14,212 nt of DNA. Source: Solirubrobacterales bacterium. Its GTDB lineage: Bacteria; Actinomycetota; Thermoleophilia; Solirubrobacterales; Solirubrobacteraceae. The notes under the pieces are model-generated. The model was not told where the DNA came from. It ran no database searches and saw only the letters and a program-made list of their open reading frames with translations. This document shows, one piece after another, positions 1-7,523 of this stretch (position 1 is the first letter of the stretch; the number at the start of each line of letters is the position of its first letter). A program made the position numbers and the translations under genes. The stretch covers positions 1 through 14,212 of the forward strand of contig JAOPZQ010000115.1 of NCBI GenBank assembly GCA_025964075.1, written 5' to 3'.

Positions 1-8
1 TCCGGCGG

Positions 9-818
9 ATGATCGGCCCGGCCGGACATCGCGAAACCTCGCCGCCGCGGTTTCTGCGGCTGGCCGGGCATCCGTTGCGGTGGCGGTTGTTGCGCGAGCT
101 GGCGCGCAGTGATCGGCGCGTGGGCGAGCTGTGCGCGCTGGCGGGCCGGCGCCAGAACCTGGTCTCCTATCACCTGCGCCGGCTGCGCGACGGTGGTCTT
201 GTGTCGATGCGCCGCAGCGCGGCCGACGGCCGCGACGCCTACTACGTCCTCGATCTGGCGCGCTGCGGCGAGCTGCTGTCGAACGCCGGCGTGTCGCTGC
301 ATCCGGCCCTGGGGCCGACCCCGCGCCCACGTGCCGGCCGCGAGCGCGGCTCCGCACCGGCGCGGGTGCTGTTCTTGTGCACCGGCAATAGCGCGCGCTC
401 GCAGATCGCCGAGGCGCTCGCCGAGCAGCTGTCCGGCGGCGCGGTGAGCGCGGCCAGCGCGGGGAGCCATCCCAAGCCGCTGCATCCCAATGCGGTGCGG
501 GTGATGCGCGAGCGCGGCATCGATCTCGCCGGGCGTCGTTCCAAGCACCTCGGCGAGTTCGCCGCCCAGAGCTTCGACTACGTGATCAGCCTCTGCGATC
601 GCGTGCGCGAGGTCTGCCCCGAGCTCCCGGAGTGGCCTGAGCTGATCCATTGGAGCATCCCCGACCCGGCGCGCGAGCCGGGAGGCGACCACCAGTCGCT
701 GCCCGCGTTCGAGCGCACGGCGACCGAGCTTTGCACCCGCATCGGCTTTCTCATCGAGGCGATCGAACAGACCAGCACCGGTCAGGAGGTGACCGAAACG
801 TGCCTGACGAGCTCGTGA
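9..818 (+). CDS. ArsR-type HTH fused to thioredoxin-coupled arsenate reductase (ArsC, LMW-PTP fold)
   Basis: A 269-residue two-domain protein. Residues ~13-90 are an ArsR-like winged helix (LRLAGHPLRWRLLRELA, then the recognition segment NLVSYHLRRLRDGGLV). Residues ~117-255 are a low-molecular-weight tyrosine phosphatase/ArsC fold with the P-loop C124-TGNSA-R130 and a D219-P220 general-acid motif. Cys196 and Cys203 (CDRVREVC) keep the spacing of the Cys10/Cys82/Cys89 relay of thioredoxin-type ArsC (72 and 7 residues), so the enzyme probably reduces arsenate to arsenite through an intramolecular disulfide cascade. The fusion suggests a regulator that carries its own reductase, but no metal-binding Cys pair is obvious in the HTH domain, so its effector is unclear. 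The frame is open to the window edge, so a start further upstream cannot be excluded. The VOC gene begins inside its 3' end. No arsenite exporter is visible in the window. Confidence 0.9.
   Translation: MIGPAGHRETSPPRFLRLAGHPLRWRLLRELARSDRRVGELCALAGRRQNLVSYHLRRLRDGGLVSMRRSAADGRDAYYVLDLARCGELLSNAGVSLHPALGPTPRPRAGRERGSAPARVLFLCTGNSARSQIAEALAEQLSGGAVSAASAGSHPKPLHPNAVRVMRERGIDLAGRRSKHLGEFAAQSFDYVISLCDRVREVCPELPEWPELIHWSIPDPAREPGGDHQSLPAFERTATELCTRIGFLIEAIEQTSTGQEVTETCLTSS
784..790 (+). promoter_or_regulatory. Shine-Dalgarno site fixing the VOC gene start
   Basis: AGGAGGT lies nine bases before the GTG at 800, inside the end of the upstream arsenate reductase gene. It is the strongest ribosome site nearby and selects GTG 800 over the in-frame ATG at 650. 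It implies translation from the same transcript as the ArsR-ArsC gene. Confidence 0.75.
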
Positions 819-1213
819 ACGTCCGCTACATGGTCGACGACGTCGAGGACGCCGTCGCCTTCTACACCAACCACTTCGGGTTCACGCTGCGCTCCAGCGC
901 GGCGCCCGCGTTCGCCGACGTCGTGCGCGGCAGTCTGCGGCTGCTGCTGAGCGGTCCGGCAAGCTCGGCCGGGCGGCCGATGCCGGACGGCCGCACGCCG
1001 GCGCCGGGGGGTTGGAACCGCATCCACTTCGTCGTCGAGGACATCGCGGCCGACGTCGAGCGGCTGCGGGCTGCGGGCCTGACGTTTCGCAATGACATCG
1101 TCAGCGGGCCGGGCGGCCAGCAGATCCTGCTCGAGGACCCCTCCGGCAACCCGATCGAGCTCTTCCAGCCGGCGGGCGCATCTTCCCGTTCGACGACCGC
1201 GAGGCGGACGTGA
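800..1213 (+). CDS. VOC (glyoxalase/bleomycin-resistance/dioxygenase) superfamily protein
   Basis: A 137-residue protein with the paired beta-alpha-beta-beta-beta layout of the VOC fold. The first unit opens with VRYMVDDVEDAVAFYTNHFG (residues 8-27). The second opens with RIHFVVEDIAADVERLRAAG (74-93) and closes with LLEDPSGNPIELFQP (110-124). His76 and Glu120 sit where VOC enzymes carry metal ligands, so a divalent-metal enzyme is plausible. The substrate cannot be told. There is no cysteine, which argues against the C-As lyase ArsI despite the arsenic neighbour. The GTG start is set by AGGAGGT at 784-790 and makes the gene overlap the upstream CDS by 19 bases, indicating co-transcription. 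The tail after residue ~125 is Ser/Thr/Arg-rich and probably disordered. Confidence 0.85.
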   Translation: MPDELVNVRYMVDDVEDAVAFYTNHFGFTLRSSAAPAFADVVRGSLRLLLSGPASSAGRPMPDGRTPAPGGWNRIHFVVEDIAADVERLRAAGLTFRNDIVSGPGGQQILLEDPSGNPIELFQPAGASSRSTTARRT

Positions 1214-1305
1214 CATTTGCGCTCGCGTCCCGCCGTCCGGTGCGGCTCGCTGGGTGACTGCGGTGGCTTGCCTTCCCCCCACGGGAGGCCTACTTCAACC
1301 CACGC

Positions 1306-1788
1306 ATGCGCCGCGCGCCCCCGTTGCTCTGGCTCCCCGTCTACGTCGCGAGCGAGCTCATCCTGCTCGGCAGCCACCGCCGGTGGGGCATGCTCGTCAC
1401 CGGCCTCGTGCTCGCCGTCCTCGCACTCGTCGTCGCGCTGCGCTGGGCGCTCGCACGGCGCGACGACCGTCCGCGCCCGCGCTGGTTCCTCTGGGTCGTC
1501 CTCGGCGTAGCGTCGTACTACGTCATCGCCGCGGCCGCGGCCTACTTCGTCGGCCCGGCGTACGCCGTCGCCGCGCTCCTCGCGGGGATCATCCCGAGGG
1601 CCGCGGTCGCTGTCGTGCTGGCCACCGTGCGTTCGACGACGGTCGAGCACGACGGCCGCCGACGCGACACCGCCGGCGACAGCCGGGACCCGCTGCCGGG
1701 CATCGGCCTCGACGACGAGACGCCGCTCGGCGACACGTCCGAGCACTCCGAAGACATCCACGAGCGGGACGCGCAGCGCTCGCGCTAG
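1306..1788 (+). CDS. Small membrane protein with charged C-terminal tail, function unknown
   Basis: A 160-residue protein I do not recognise. Hydrophobic segments lie at ~7-22 (weak), ~28-50 (GMLVTGLVLAVLALVVALRW), ~60-83 and ~84-107, so three or four membrane helices. An Arg/Asp-rich loop (RRDDRPRPR, 51-59) separates helices. Residues ~110-160 form a hydrophilic, mainly acidic tail rich in Asp, Glu, Arg and Ser, probably cytoplasmic and disordered. No good ribosome site precedes the ATG: GGGAGG at 1283-1288 is 17 bases away. The gene may be leaderless or start elsewhere. It ends convergently with the GT2 gene, the two stop codons sharing the four bases CTAG (1785-1788). A spurious frame cannot be excluded, but the alternation of hydrophobic helices and charged loops looks like real protein. 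Confidence 0.6.
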   Translation: MRRAPPLLWLPVYVASELILLGSHRRWGMLVTGLVLAVLALVVALRWALARRDDRPRPRWFLWVVLGVASYYVIAAAAAYFVGPAYAVAALLAGIIPRAAVAVVLATVRSTTVEHDGRRRDTAGDSRDPLPGIGLDDETPLGDTSEHSEDIHERDAQRSR

Positions 1789-2651
1789 CCCTGCTCGTCG
1801 AGCATCTGGAGCATGTGCTCGACGTGCGCGGGGTTCACCCGCCGCTCGCGCAGCACCCACGGCACACCGGCCAGGGCTCGCGCGAGCGCGCGCACCGTGT
1901 ACCGGTCGGCAGGACAGCGCCGCAGGTGCCGGACCGTCCCGGACGCCGCGGCACGCGGCGGACGGCGCAGCCACGAGATCCAGAGCGCGTTGCGAATGGT
2001 CGTCTCGCGCCGCTCCGGCCGACCCCGGTGCGGCGGAGGGTGGTGGTGCGCGACGATCCCGGGGACGTAGGACATCAGCCAGCCGGCTGCGGCGAGGTCC
2101 CAGCCGAGCAGCTCTTCCTCACCGCCGATCCGCAGGCGCTCGGAGAACCCCCCGACGGTCACCACGGCGTCGCGCCGCGTCACCGCGGCGCAGCCGATGA
2201 ACGACAGCAGCGGACGACCGGGCTGCCCGTCGACGCGGGGGAGCGGGCTCCGTGCCATCTCCCGGCAGACCGGGTCGACGCGCTCGCTCGGCCCGACGAG
2301 GACGTGGCCGTTCACGACCGCCAGGCGGGGGTGGCGATCGAGGAGGTCGGCGGCTCGCTCGAGCGCACCGGGCTCCCACCACGAGTCGTCGTCGCAGAGC
2401 GCCACGTACGGCCTGTCGGCCGCGCGAATACCCGCGTTGCGCGCCGCTCCCCCCAAGCTGCGCGCGAGGGCGATGACCGTCACCTCGGGCAGCGCCGAGC
2501 GGACCGCGTCGGCGGTCCCGTCGGTCGACGCGTCGTCGACGAGCACGACCGGCGGGCGCTCGGGCAGCGCCAGATGCTTGCGCAAGGTCGAGAGCAGCAG
2601 ATCGCGCCGGTTCCGCGACGCGACGACGATCGCCACGCGGCCTGCGCGCAT
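1785..2651 (-). CDS. Glycosyltransferase family 2 (GT-A fold)
   Basis: A 288-residue nucleotide-sugar transferase. The N-terminus VAIVVASRNRRDLLLSTL (6-23) is the usual first Rossmann strand. DDAST (39-43) matches the nucleotide-binding Asp region. CDDDSWW (86-92) is the DXD metal site. GGFSE (167-171) and GGEEELLGWDL (176-186) match the acceptor-side acidic/catalytic region of GT2 enzymes. An HHHPPP stretch (202-207) and a basic C-terminal region (RRPERRET onward) follow. No membrane helix is evident, so it is a cytosolic or peripheral inverting transferase. Donor and acceptor are unknown. Its ATG overlaps the stop of the TreT-like gene by one base (TAATG), so the two are almost certainly co-transcribed and translationally coupled. 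That suggests action on the same glycoside or glycan. Confidence 0.9.
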   Translation of the reverse strand: MRAGRVAIVVASRNRRDLLLSTLRKHLALPERPPVVLVDDASTDGTADAVRSALPEVTVIALARSLGGAARNAGIRAADRPYVALCDDDSWWEPGALERAADLLDRHPRLAVVNGHVLVGPSERVDPVCREMARSPLPRVDGQPGRPLLSFIGCAAVTRRDAVVTVGGFSERLRIGGEEELLGWDLAAAGWLMSYVPGIVAHHHPPPHRGRPERRETTIRNALWISWLRRPPRAAASGTVRHLRRCPADRYTVRALARALAGVPWVLRERRVNPAHVEHMLQMLDEQG

Positions 2652-4108
2652 TACGCGACCGCCGACCTCGAGGCGCGCGAGGAGCTCGGCGTCGTCAGCA
2701 GCCGCTGAACGAGCGCCAGGTAGTCGAGCAGGCTCCGGACGCTCAGGAACCGGTCGCGGACGCGCTCGCGCGCGGCACGGCCGAGCCGTTCTGCGCGCTC
2801 GCGATCGGCGAGGAGCTCTGCGACGGCGGCGCCGTAGGCGGCCAGGTCCCGCGGGTCGTCGAGCAGCACGCCGCTCTCGTCGTGCACGATCTGCTCCTGG
2901 ATCCCGCCGATCCGGCTCGCGACGACGGGCCGCGCCTTCCACATCGCCTCCGCGACCGTGAGGCCGAACCCCTCGGAGATGCTCTTCTGCACGATCACGG
3001 CGGCGTGGCGCTGAAGCGCGTTGACCATGATCGCGTTCTCCTCGGGGTCGTCCATCGGCAGCGTGATGAGGTGGACGCGCTTGCGCCGCTCCTCGGGCAG
3101 GTCCTGCCGGGCCGCGATCGACTGCTCGAGCACGGCGCGGCCCTCGGGGTCGTCGGCCACGGCCTCGACCGAGGGGCCGGCATAGGCGAGGTGGGCGCCG
3201 AGCTCGAGCGGGACGTGCTCGGCGAACCCGCGGATCACACCGATCGGGTCCTTCAGCGCGTCCCACCGCGACACCTGGAGCACGACGGGGTCCTCGGGGC
3301 GCAGCGAGCGATCCTCGACGATGCGCGCGCGCCGCTCGATGCGGCGAGGCGTCCCGTCCTGGCGTCTGAACCCCGCGGGGCCCACGGCGTCAGCCCGGGG
3401 GATCACCCCGCACGCCGCGAGGATCGCGGCGACCGTCTGCCTGTCGAGGTCGACGTTCTTGGGCGCGAACGCGTCGATCGTCGGGTGGATCACGACGATG
3501 CGATCACTGTCGAGGCCCTCCCACGCGAACGCCTCGCGCGAGAACACGTAGGCGTCGGCCTCGGCGAGGTAGGGCCGGAGGAAGGCCCACGCCTCGCGCG
3601 CCAGGTCGTTGGGCTGGTCGAGCCCGACGTGGCAGCGCCAGATCACGACCGCGCCCGCCGCCTTGAGCGCCGGCAGCATGCCGGCAGGCTGGGGATCGTG
3701 GAGGATCACGACGTCGCCCGCGTGGATGCGGCCCTCGAGGCCGATCAGGTTCTCGGTCAGCACCTGCTCGTAGACGCGCCGAGCGCCCTCGTCGAGCGGC
3801 CCGCCGTCGCCGGGCGCCCCGTGCAGCCGGTTGTGGATGCGCTTCGTGACCGTGAAGAACTCCGGCGTCCCGTCCATCACCACCCAGCGGACGTCGAGGC
3901 CGGCGCCGCGCGCGTAGGCCACCAGCGGGCGCAGCAGCTCGACCACGCCGCCGCCGCGCGCCGTCGAGTTGACGTTCCACACGACGCGGTCGCCGAGCAG
4001 GTCGCGCGCCTCCTGGGTGCCCCGCTCGAACTCGGCGAAGCGATCGGGCGGGAGCAGCGAGCGGAACCGGTCCGCCCGCATCGGGGAGATTTCGATGTCG
4101 TGAGGCAT
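2651..4108 (-). CDS. GT4 glycosyltransferase, trehalose synthase (TreT)-like
   Basis: A 485-residue GT-B transferase. N-terminal features WNVNSTARGGGVVELLRPL (44-62), ILHDPQPAG (135-143) and WRCHVGLDQPN (157-167) resemble trehalose glycosyltransferring synthase TreT and related trehalose phosphorylases. The C-terminal domain has LQVSRWDALKDPIGV (277-291), where a basic pocket binds the donor phosphates, and the GT4 E-x7-E motif at E379-E387 (EGFGLTVAE), followed by SRIGGIQEQI. TreT joins NDP-glucose and glucose to trehalose reversibly and with retention. The exact substrates here are an inference. An Arg-rich insert at ~240-270 makes it longer than archaeal TreT as I recall that family. The gene is divergent from the second GT4 gene, 43 bases away, and heads a two-gene leftward operon with the GT2 gene. 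Confidence 0.85.
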   Translation of the reverse strand: MPHDIEISPMRADRFRSLLPPDRFAEFERGTQEARDLLGDRVVWNVNSTARGGGVVELLRPLVAYARGAGLDVRWVVMDGTPEFFTVTKRIHNRLHGAPGDGGPLDEGARRVYEQVLTENLIGLEGRIHAGDVVILHDPQPAGMLPALKAAGAVVIWRCHVGLDQPNDLAREAWAFLRPYLAEADAYVFSREAFAWEGLDSDRIVVIHPTIDAFAPKNVDLDRQTVAAILAACGVIPRADAVGPAGFRRQDGTPRRIERRARIVEDRSLRPEDPVVLQVSRWDALKDPIGVIRGFAEHVPLELGAHLAYAGPSVEAVADDPEGRAVLEQSIAARQDLPEERRKRVHLITLPMDDPEENAIMVNALQRHAAVIVQKSISEGFGLTVAEAMWKARPVVASRIGGIQEQIVHDESGVLLDDPRDLAAYGAAVAELLADRERAERLGRAARERVRDRFLSVRSLLDYLALVQRLLTTPSSSRASRSAVA

Positions 4109-4151
4109 CTCGCTCTTGATAGGTCGCCCTCCCGCCCTACCGAACAGGGCG
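4109..4151. promoter_or_regulatory. Short divergent promoter region between the two GT4 genes
   Basis: Only 43 bases separate the divergent starts. The + strand hexamer TTGATA (4116-4121) resembles a -35 box, with TACCGA (4138-4143) as a poor -10 at 16 bases. Read on the - strand the same hexamer is TATCAA, seven bases before the ATG at 4108, which would fit a leaderless TreT-like transcript. Neither reading has two strong boxes. The arrangement implies coordinated control of the two glycoside operons, but the exact elements are uncertain. Confidence 0.3.
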
Positions 4152-5321
4152 ATGTCGGCCGATGTCTACCGCCAGCGAGACAACCTCGTACCGGCCTCGG
4201 CGCCCCCCACGCCCGAGCGCGAGCCCGTGGGGCGGCCGCTGCGGATCGCGATGCTCGCGCCGCCGTGGATCCCGATCCCGCCGCCGGGCTACGGCGGCAT
4301 CGAGTTCGTCGTCCAGCTGCTGACCGACGCGCTGGTCGCGCGGGGCCACGACGTCGAGCTGTTCTGCGCGCCGGGGTCCAGCTCGCGGGCGAAGGTGCGC
4401 ACGCTGCTGCCCGCCGCGCACCCCGACAGCATCGAGCGCGCCCTCTTCGAGGCCGACCACGTCGCCCGGGCGTTCGCCGCCTTCGACGCTGCGGCCGGCG
4501 CCGGCGAGCCCTTCGACGTCGTCCACGACCACTGCGGCTACACGACGCTCGCGATGGCCGACCGCCAGCGGACGCCAGTCACGCACACCGTCCACGGACC
4601 GTTCGACGACGACACGTCCGACTTCTACAGCCACCACGCCCGGAAGGGCCTGATCGTCTGCATCAGCCACTCGCAGGCGGCCATGGCGCCGCCCGCCGTC
4701 GAGGTCGGCGCGGTCGCGCACAACCCGATCGACGTCGCGGCCTGGCCCGTGGGGCAGTCGAAGCAGGACTACCTGCTGTGGCTGGGACGCTTCGTCGCCG
4801 AGAAGGGCCCTCAGCGCGCGATCGACGTCGCGCGCGCGACCGGGCGCCCGCTGATCCTCGCGGGCACGGTCCAGCCGCGTCACGAGCGGTTCTTCGCCAC
4901 CGAGATCTCCCCCCATATCGACGGCGAGCAGATCCGGTTCGTCGGCGAGGTCGGCGGCGCCAGGAAACAGCGCCTGTTCGCCGATGCCTACGCCTTCCTG
5001 ATGCCGATCACGTGGCCCGAGCCGTTCGGCATGGTGATGGTCGAGTCGCTCGCCGCCGGGACGCCGGTCATCGCGTTCAACCACGGCGCCGCCCCCGAGA
5101 TCGTCGAGCACGGCAAGACCGGGTTCCTGGTCGAGGACGAGCAGGAGATGGCCGCGGTCGTCGAGCAGGCCGGCACCATCGATCCGGCGGACTGCCGGCG
5201 CGGCGCCGAGCGGTTCGCGCCGGACCGCGTCGCGGCCCGCTACGAGGCCGCGTACCACGCGGCGATCGCCGCCGGCAAGGGGGTGCGCGAGCGGCCGCGC
5301 TCCGTCAGCCCGTCGGCATGA
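4152..5321 (+). CDS. GT4 glycosyltransferase (GT-B fold)
   Basis: A 389-residue glycosyltransferase. The first Rossmann strand and glycine-rich acceptor loop are LRIAMLAPPWIPIPPPGYGG (residues 29-48). DVVHDHCGYTTLA lies in the N-domain. The C-domain starts at YLLWLGRFVAEKGPQ, and the donor-binding E-x7-E motif is E290-E298 (EPFGMVMVE), followed by the usual AGTPVIAFNHGAAPEIVEHGKTGFLV segment. No signal peptide or membrane helix is seen. I chose ATG 4152. A TTG at 4116 overlaps the putative -35 box, and GTG 4227 lies just before the conserved core. No ribosome site is clear for any of them. The stop overlaps the ATG of the debranching-type gene by four bases (ATGA), so the two are co-translated. 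The likely role is in alpha-glucan or glucoside metabolism. Donor and acceptor are not identifiable. Confidence 0.88.
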   Translation: MSADVYRQRDNLVPASAPPTPEREPVGRPLRIAMLAPPWIPIPPPGYGGIEFVVQLLTDALVARGHDVELFCAPGSSSRAKVRTLLPAAHPDSIERALFEADHVARAFAAFDAAAGAGEPFDVVHDHCGYTTLAMADRQRTPVTHTVHGPFDDDTSDFYSHHARKGLIVCISHSQAAMAPPAVEVGAVAHNPIDVAAWPVGQSKQDYLLWLGRFVAEKGPQRAIDVARATGRPLILAGTVQPRHERFFATEISPHIDGEQIRFVGEVGGARKQRLFADAYAFLMPITWPEPFGMVMVESLAAGTPVIAFNHGAAPEIVEHGKTGFLVEDEQEMAAVVEQAGTIDPADCRRGAERFAPDRVAARYEAAYHAAIAAGKGVRERPRSVSPSA

Positions 5322-7501
5322 CGGAGCTCGTCAACCTCTCGCAGACCACAGTCATCAAGGCGGGCAACGCGTTCTGCGTGGCGGCGGAGGACGGCCACCT
5401 GCCGCTCGACGCCGACCACCCCCTCGGCGCCTACCTCGACGACTGCCGGCATCTCCGCGGCCACGAGCTGCGGGTGGCGGGGCTCACGCCGCGGCTGCTG
5501 GTCGCCTCGGACGCCGCGGGCACGACCGCCGTCTTCGAGCTCACGAACCCCGAGCTCGTCCTCGCGGACGGCCGGACGCTCCCGCTGCAGTCGCTCCGCC
5601 TGCGCGTGGAGCGGCGAATGCTGCCGCAGTCGATGGTCGAGCTCATCACCGTCCGATCCTACGCGCGGACCGCGCTCGCGCTCGACCTGGAGCTGCGCCT
5701 GGACGCCGACTTCCGACCGATGCTCGAGGTCCGCGGCGTCGTCGAGCCGGCGATCCGCGACCTGCGCCGCCACGCGGAGGGCGACACGCTGCGGTTCGCC
5801 GCCGTCGGGCTCGACGGCCGCGAGCGCTCGACGACGATCTCCTGCTCGGGCGCCGTGGGGCACGACGACGGATCGCTGCGGGCACGCTTGACGCTGCCTC
5901 CCCGCGCCGAAGCGACGCTCGACGTCCGGTTCGCGTTCGACGACGCGCGAGACGCCGTGCCCCGCGCCTCGATGGCGGCCGCCGGCGCCGAGGCCGACGC
6001 GTGGCTGGCCGACCGCCCGCGCGCCGAGCCCGACGACGAGCTCGTCGAGCGGATCCTGCGCCGCTCGCTGCTCGACATGCGCCTGCTCGCCTCGCACTTC
6101 GACGGCCAGCGCTACCACGCGGCGGGCGTCCCGTGGTACGCGACGCTGTTCGGCCGCGACAGCATCATCGCCGCGCTCGAGGTCCTCGCGTTCGACCCGG
6201 CGATGGCCGCCGAGACGCTCCGCGTCCTCGCCGCGCGCCTCGGCACGCGCCACGACGACGAGCACGACGAGGAGCCCGGCAAGGTCGTGCACGAGCTGCG
6301 CGCGGGCGAGCTGGCGGCAATCGACGCGACACCGATCACCCGCTACTACGGGACCGTCGACGCGACCCCGCTGTTCCTCTGCCTGGTCTGCGAGCACGCC
6401 GACTGGACCGGCTCCCTGGAGCTCTTCCGCGAGCTGCGCCCGCAGGTCGAGGCGGCGCTGCGGTGGATCGACGAGTTCGGCGACCTCGACGGCGACGGTC
6501 TGCTCGAGTACCGCTGCCGCTCCTCGGCGGGGCTGGCCAACCAGGGCTGGAAGGACTCGTGGGACGGCGTCGTCGACGAGCGCGGCGAGCCGCTCCGGGC
6601 GCCGATCGCGCTCGTCGAGGCGCAGGGCTACGCGATCGCGGCGAAGCGGCGCCTGGCGCGCCTCTTCGAGCTCGATGATGACGGCGACCGCGCTCGGGAG
6701 CTGCGCAGCGACGCCGGCCGCCTCGCGGGCGCGCTCGAGCGGTTCTGGCTGGCCGACCGCGCCTGCTACTCGATGGCGCTCGACGCCGCCAAGCAGCCGA
6801 GCCGGGCGCTCGCCTCCAACCAAGGGCACCTGCTGTGGGCGGAGGCCCTGGCGAGCGAGCGCGCGGCCGCGGTGCGCGACTCGCTGATGAGCGAGGAGGC
6901 CTACTCCGGCTGGGGCGTGCGCACCCTCGCCGCCGACGAGCTGGCGTTCAACCCCGTCGGGTACCACACGGGGACGGTCTGGCCACACGACAACGCGCTC
7001 TTCGCGGTCGGACTGCGCCGCTACGGGTTCGACGAGGCGTTCCTGCGGATCTTCGAGGACCTCCTCGACGCGGCCGCGAGCTTCACCGACTACCGCCTCC
7101 CCGAGCTGTTCGCCGGCTTCTCGCGCGCCGACTACGAGGACCCGGTCCCCTACCCGGTCGCGTGCAGGCCGCAGGCGTGGGCGGCGGGAGCCCTGCCGGC
7201 GATGCTCGTCGCCGGCCTCGGGCTCGTCCCCGACGGGCTCGAGCGGACGCTGCGAATCCGCCGCCCGTCGCTCCCCCGGCAGATCGGCCGCCTCGAGCTC
7301 CACGGCCTGCGGGTCGGCGACGCGCGCGTCGACCTCCTGTTCGAGCGCGTCGTCGGACGTCCCGACCGCGTCGCCCTGACCGACGCGCAGATCGACGGCG
7401 ACCTCGAGGTGATGCTCGAGATCCTGCCCGGCGGCGCGGCGCCGCCCCCGCCCGTCAGACTCACCGAAATTCCAGACAAGGGATTCGACCCAGTGGGATA
7501 A
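5318..7501 (+). CDS. Glycogen debranching-type amylo-alpha-1,6-glucosidase
   Basis: A 727-residue protein. Residues ~10-210 form the beta-rich N-terminal domain typical of bacterial glycogen-debranching proteins (VIKAGNAFCVAAEDGHLP, HPLGAYLDDCRHLRGHEL). Residues ~240-700 form an (alpha/alpha)6-barrel glucosidase domain with PWYATLFGRDSII (272-284), a GTVDATPLFL segment, a GLANQGWKDSWDGV segment (W411), ASNQGHLLW and GYHTGTVWPHDNAL around residues 547-561. The conserved acidic residues of these segments probably include the catalytic acid and base. It would hydrolyse alpha-1,6 branches of glycogen-like glucans or a related short glucoside. There is no signal peptide, so it is cytosolic. Coupled by ATGA to the upstream GT4 gene, it ends 22 bases from the convergent oxidoreductase gene with no obvious terminator hairpin between them. 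Confidence 0.9.
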   Translation: MTELVNLSQTTVIKAGNAFCVAAEDGHLPLDADHPLGAYLDDCRHLRGHELRVAGLTPRLLVASDAAGTTAVFELTNPELVLADGRTLPLQSLRLRVERRMLPQSMVELITVRSYARTALALDLELRLDADFRPMLEVRGVVEPAIRDLRRHAEGDTLRFAAVGLDGRERSTTISCSGAVGHDDGSLRARLTLPPRAEATLDVRFAFDDARDAVPRASMAAAGAEADAWLADRPRAEPDDELVERILRRSLLDMRLLASHFDGQRYHAAGVPWYATLFGRDSIIAALEVLAFDPAMAAETLRVLAARLGTRHDDEHDEEPGKVVHELRAGELAAIDATPITRYYGTVDATPLFLCLVCEHADWTGSLELFRELRPQVEAALRWIDEFGDLDGDGLLEYRCRSSAGLANQGWKDSWDGVVDERGEPLRAPIALVEAQGYAIAAKRRLARLFELDDDGDRARELRSDAGRLAGALERFWLADRACYSMALDAAKQPSRALASNQGHLLWAEALASERAAAVRDSLMSEEAYSGWGVRTLAADELAFNPVGYHTGTVWPHDNALFAVGLRRYGFDEAFLRIFEDLLDAAASFTDYRLPELFAGFSRADYEDPVPYPVACRPQAWAAGALPAMLVAGLGLVPDGLERTLRIRRPSLPRQIGRLELHGLRVGDARVDLLFERVVGRPDRVALTDAQIDGDLEVMLEILPGGAAPPPPVRLTEIPDKGFDPVG

Positions 7502-7523
7502 GTGGACCAATACGACTCGCGCT

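Noticed and set aside
650..799. N-terminal extension of the VOC protein from ATG 650
   Set aside because: The extra residues are the out-of-frame shadow of the ArsC domain, and AGGAGGT at 784-790 fixes the start at GTG 800.
800..1213. VOC protein as the C-As lyase ArsI
   Set aside because: ArsI needs a conserved cysteine pair for organoarsenical binding, and this protein has no cysteine.
1270..1289. Imperfect hairpin GCCTTCC/GGGAGGC between the VOC and membrane-protein genes, considered as a terminator
   Set aside because: It has a seven-pair stem with one G-T pair but no T-run after it, and it includes the only ribosome-site-like bases. Chance pairing is common in such GC-rich DNA.
2882..4115. 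Continuous + strand frame opposite the TreT-like gene that runs on to 7501
   Set aside because: No motif is seen in it before the debranching-type sequence begins at 5318. The opposite strand and other frame carry conserved GT4 motifs.
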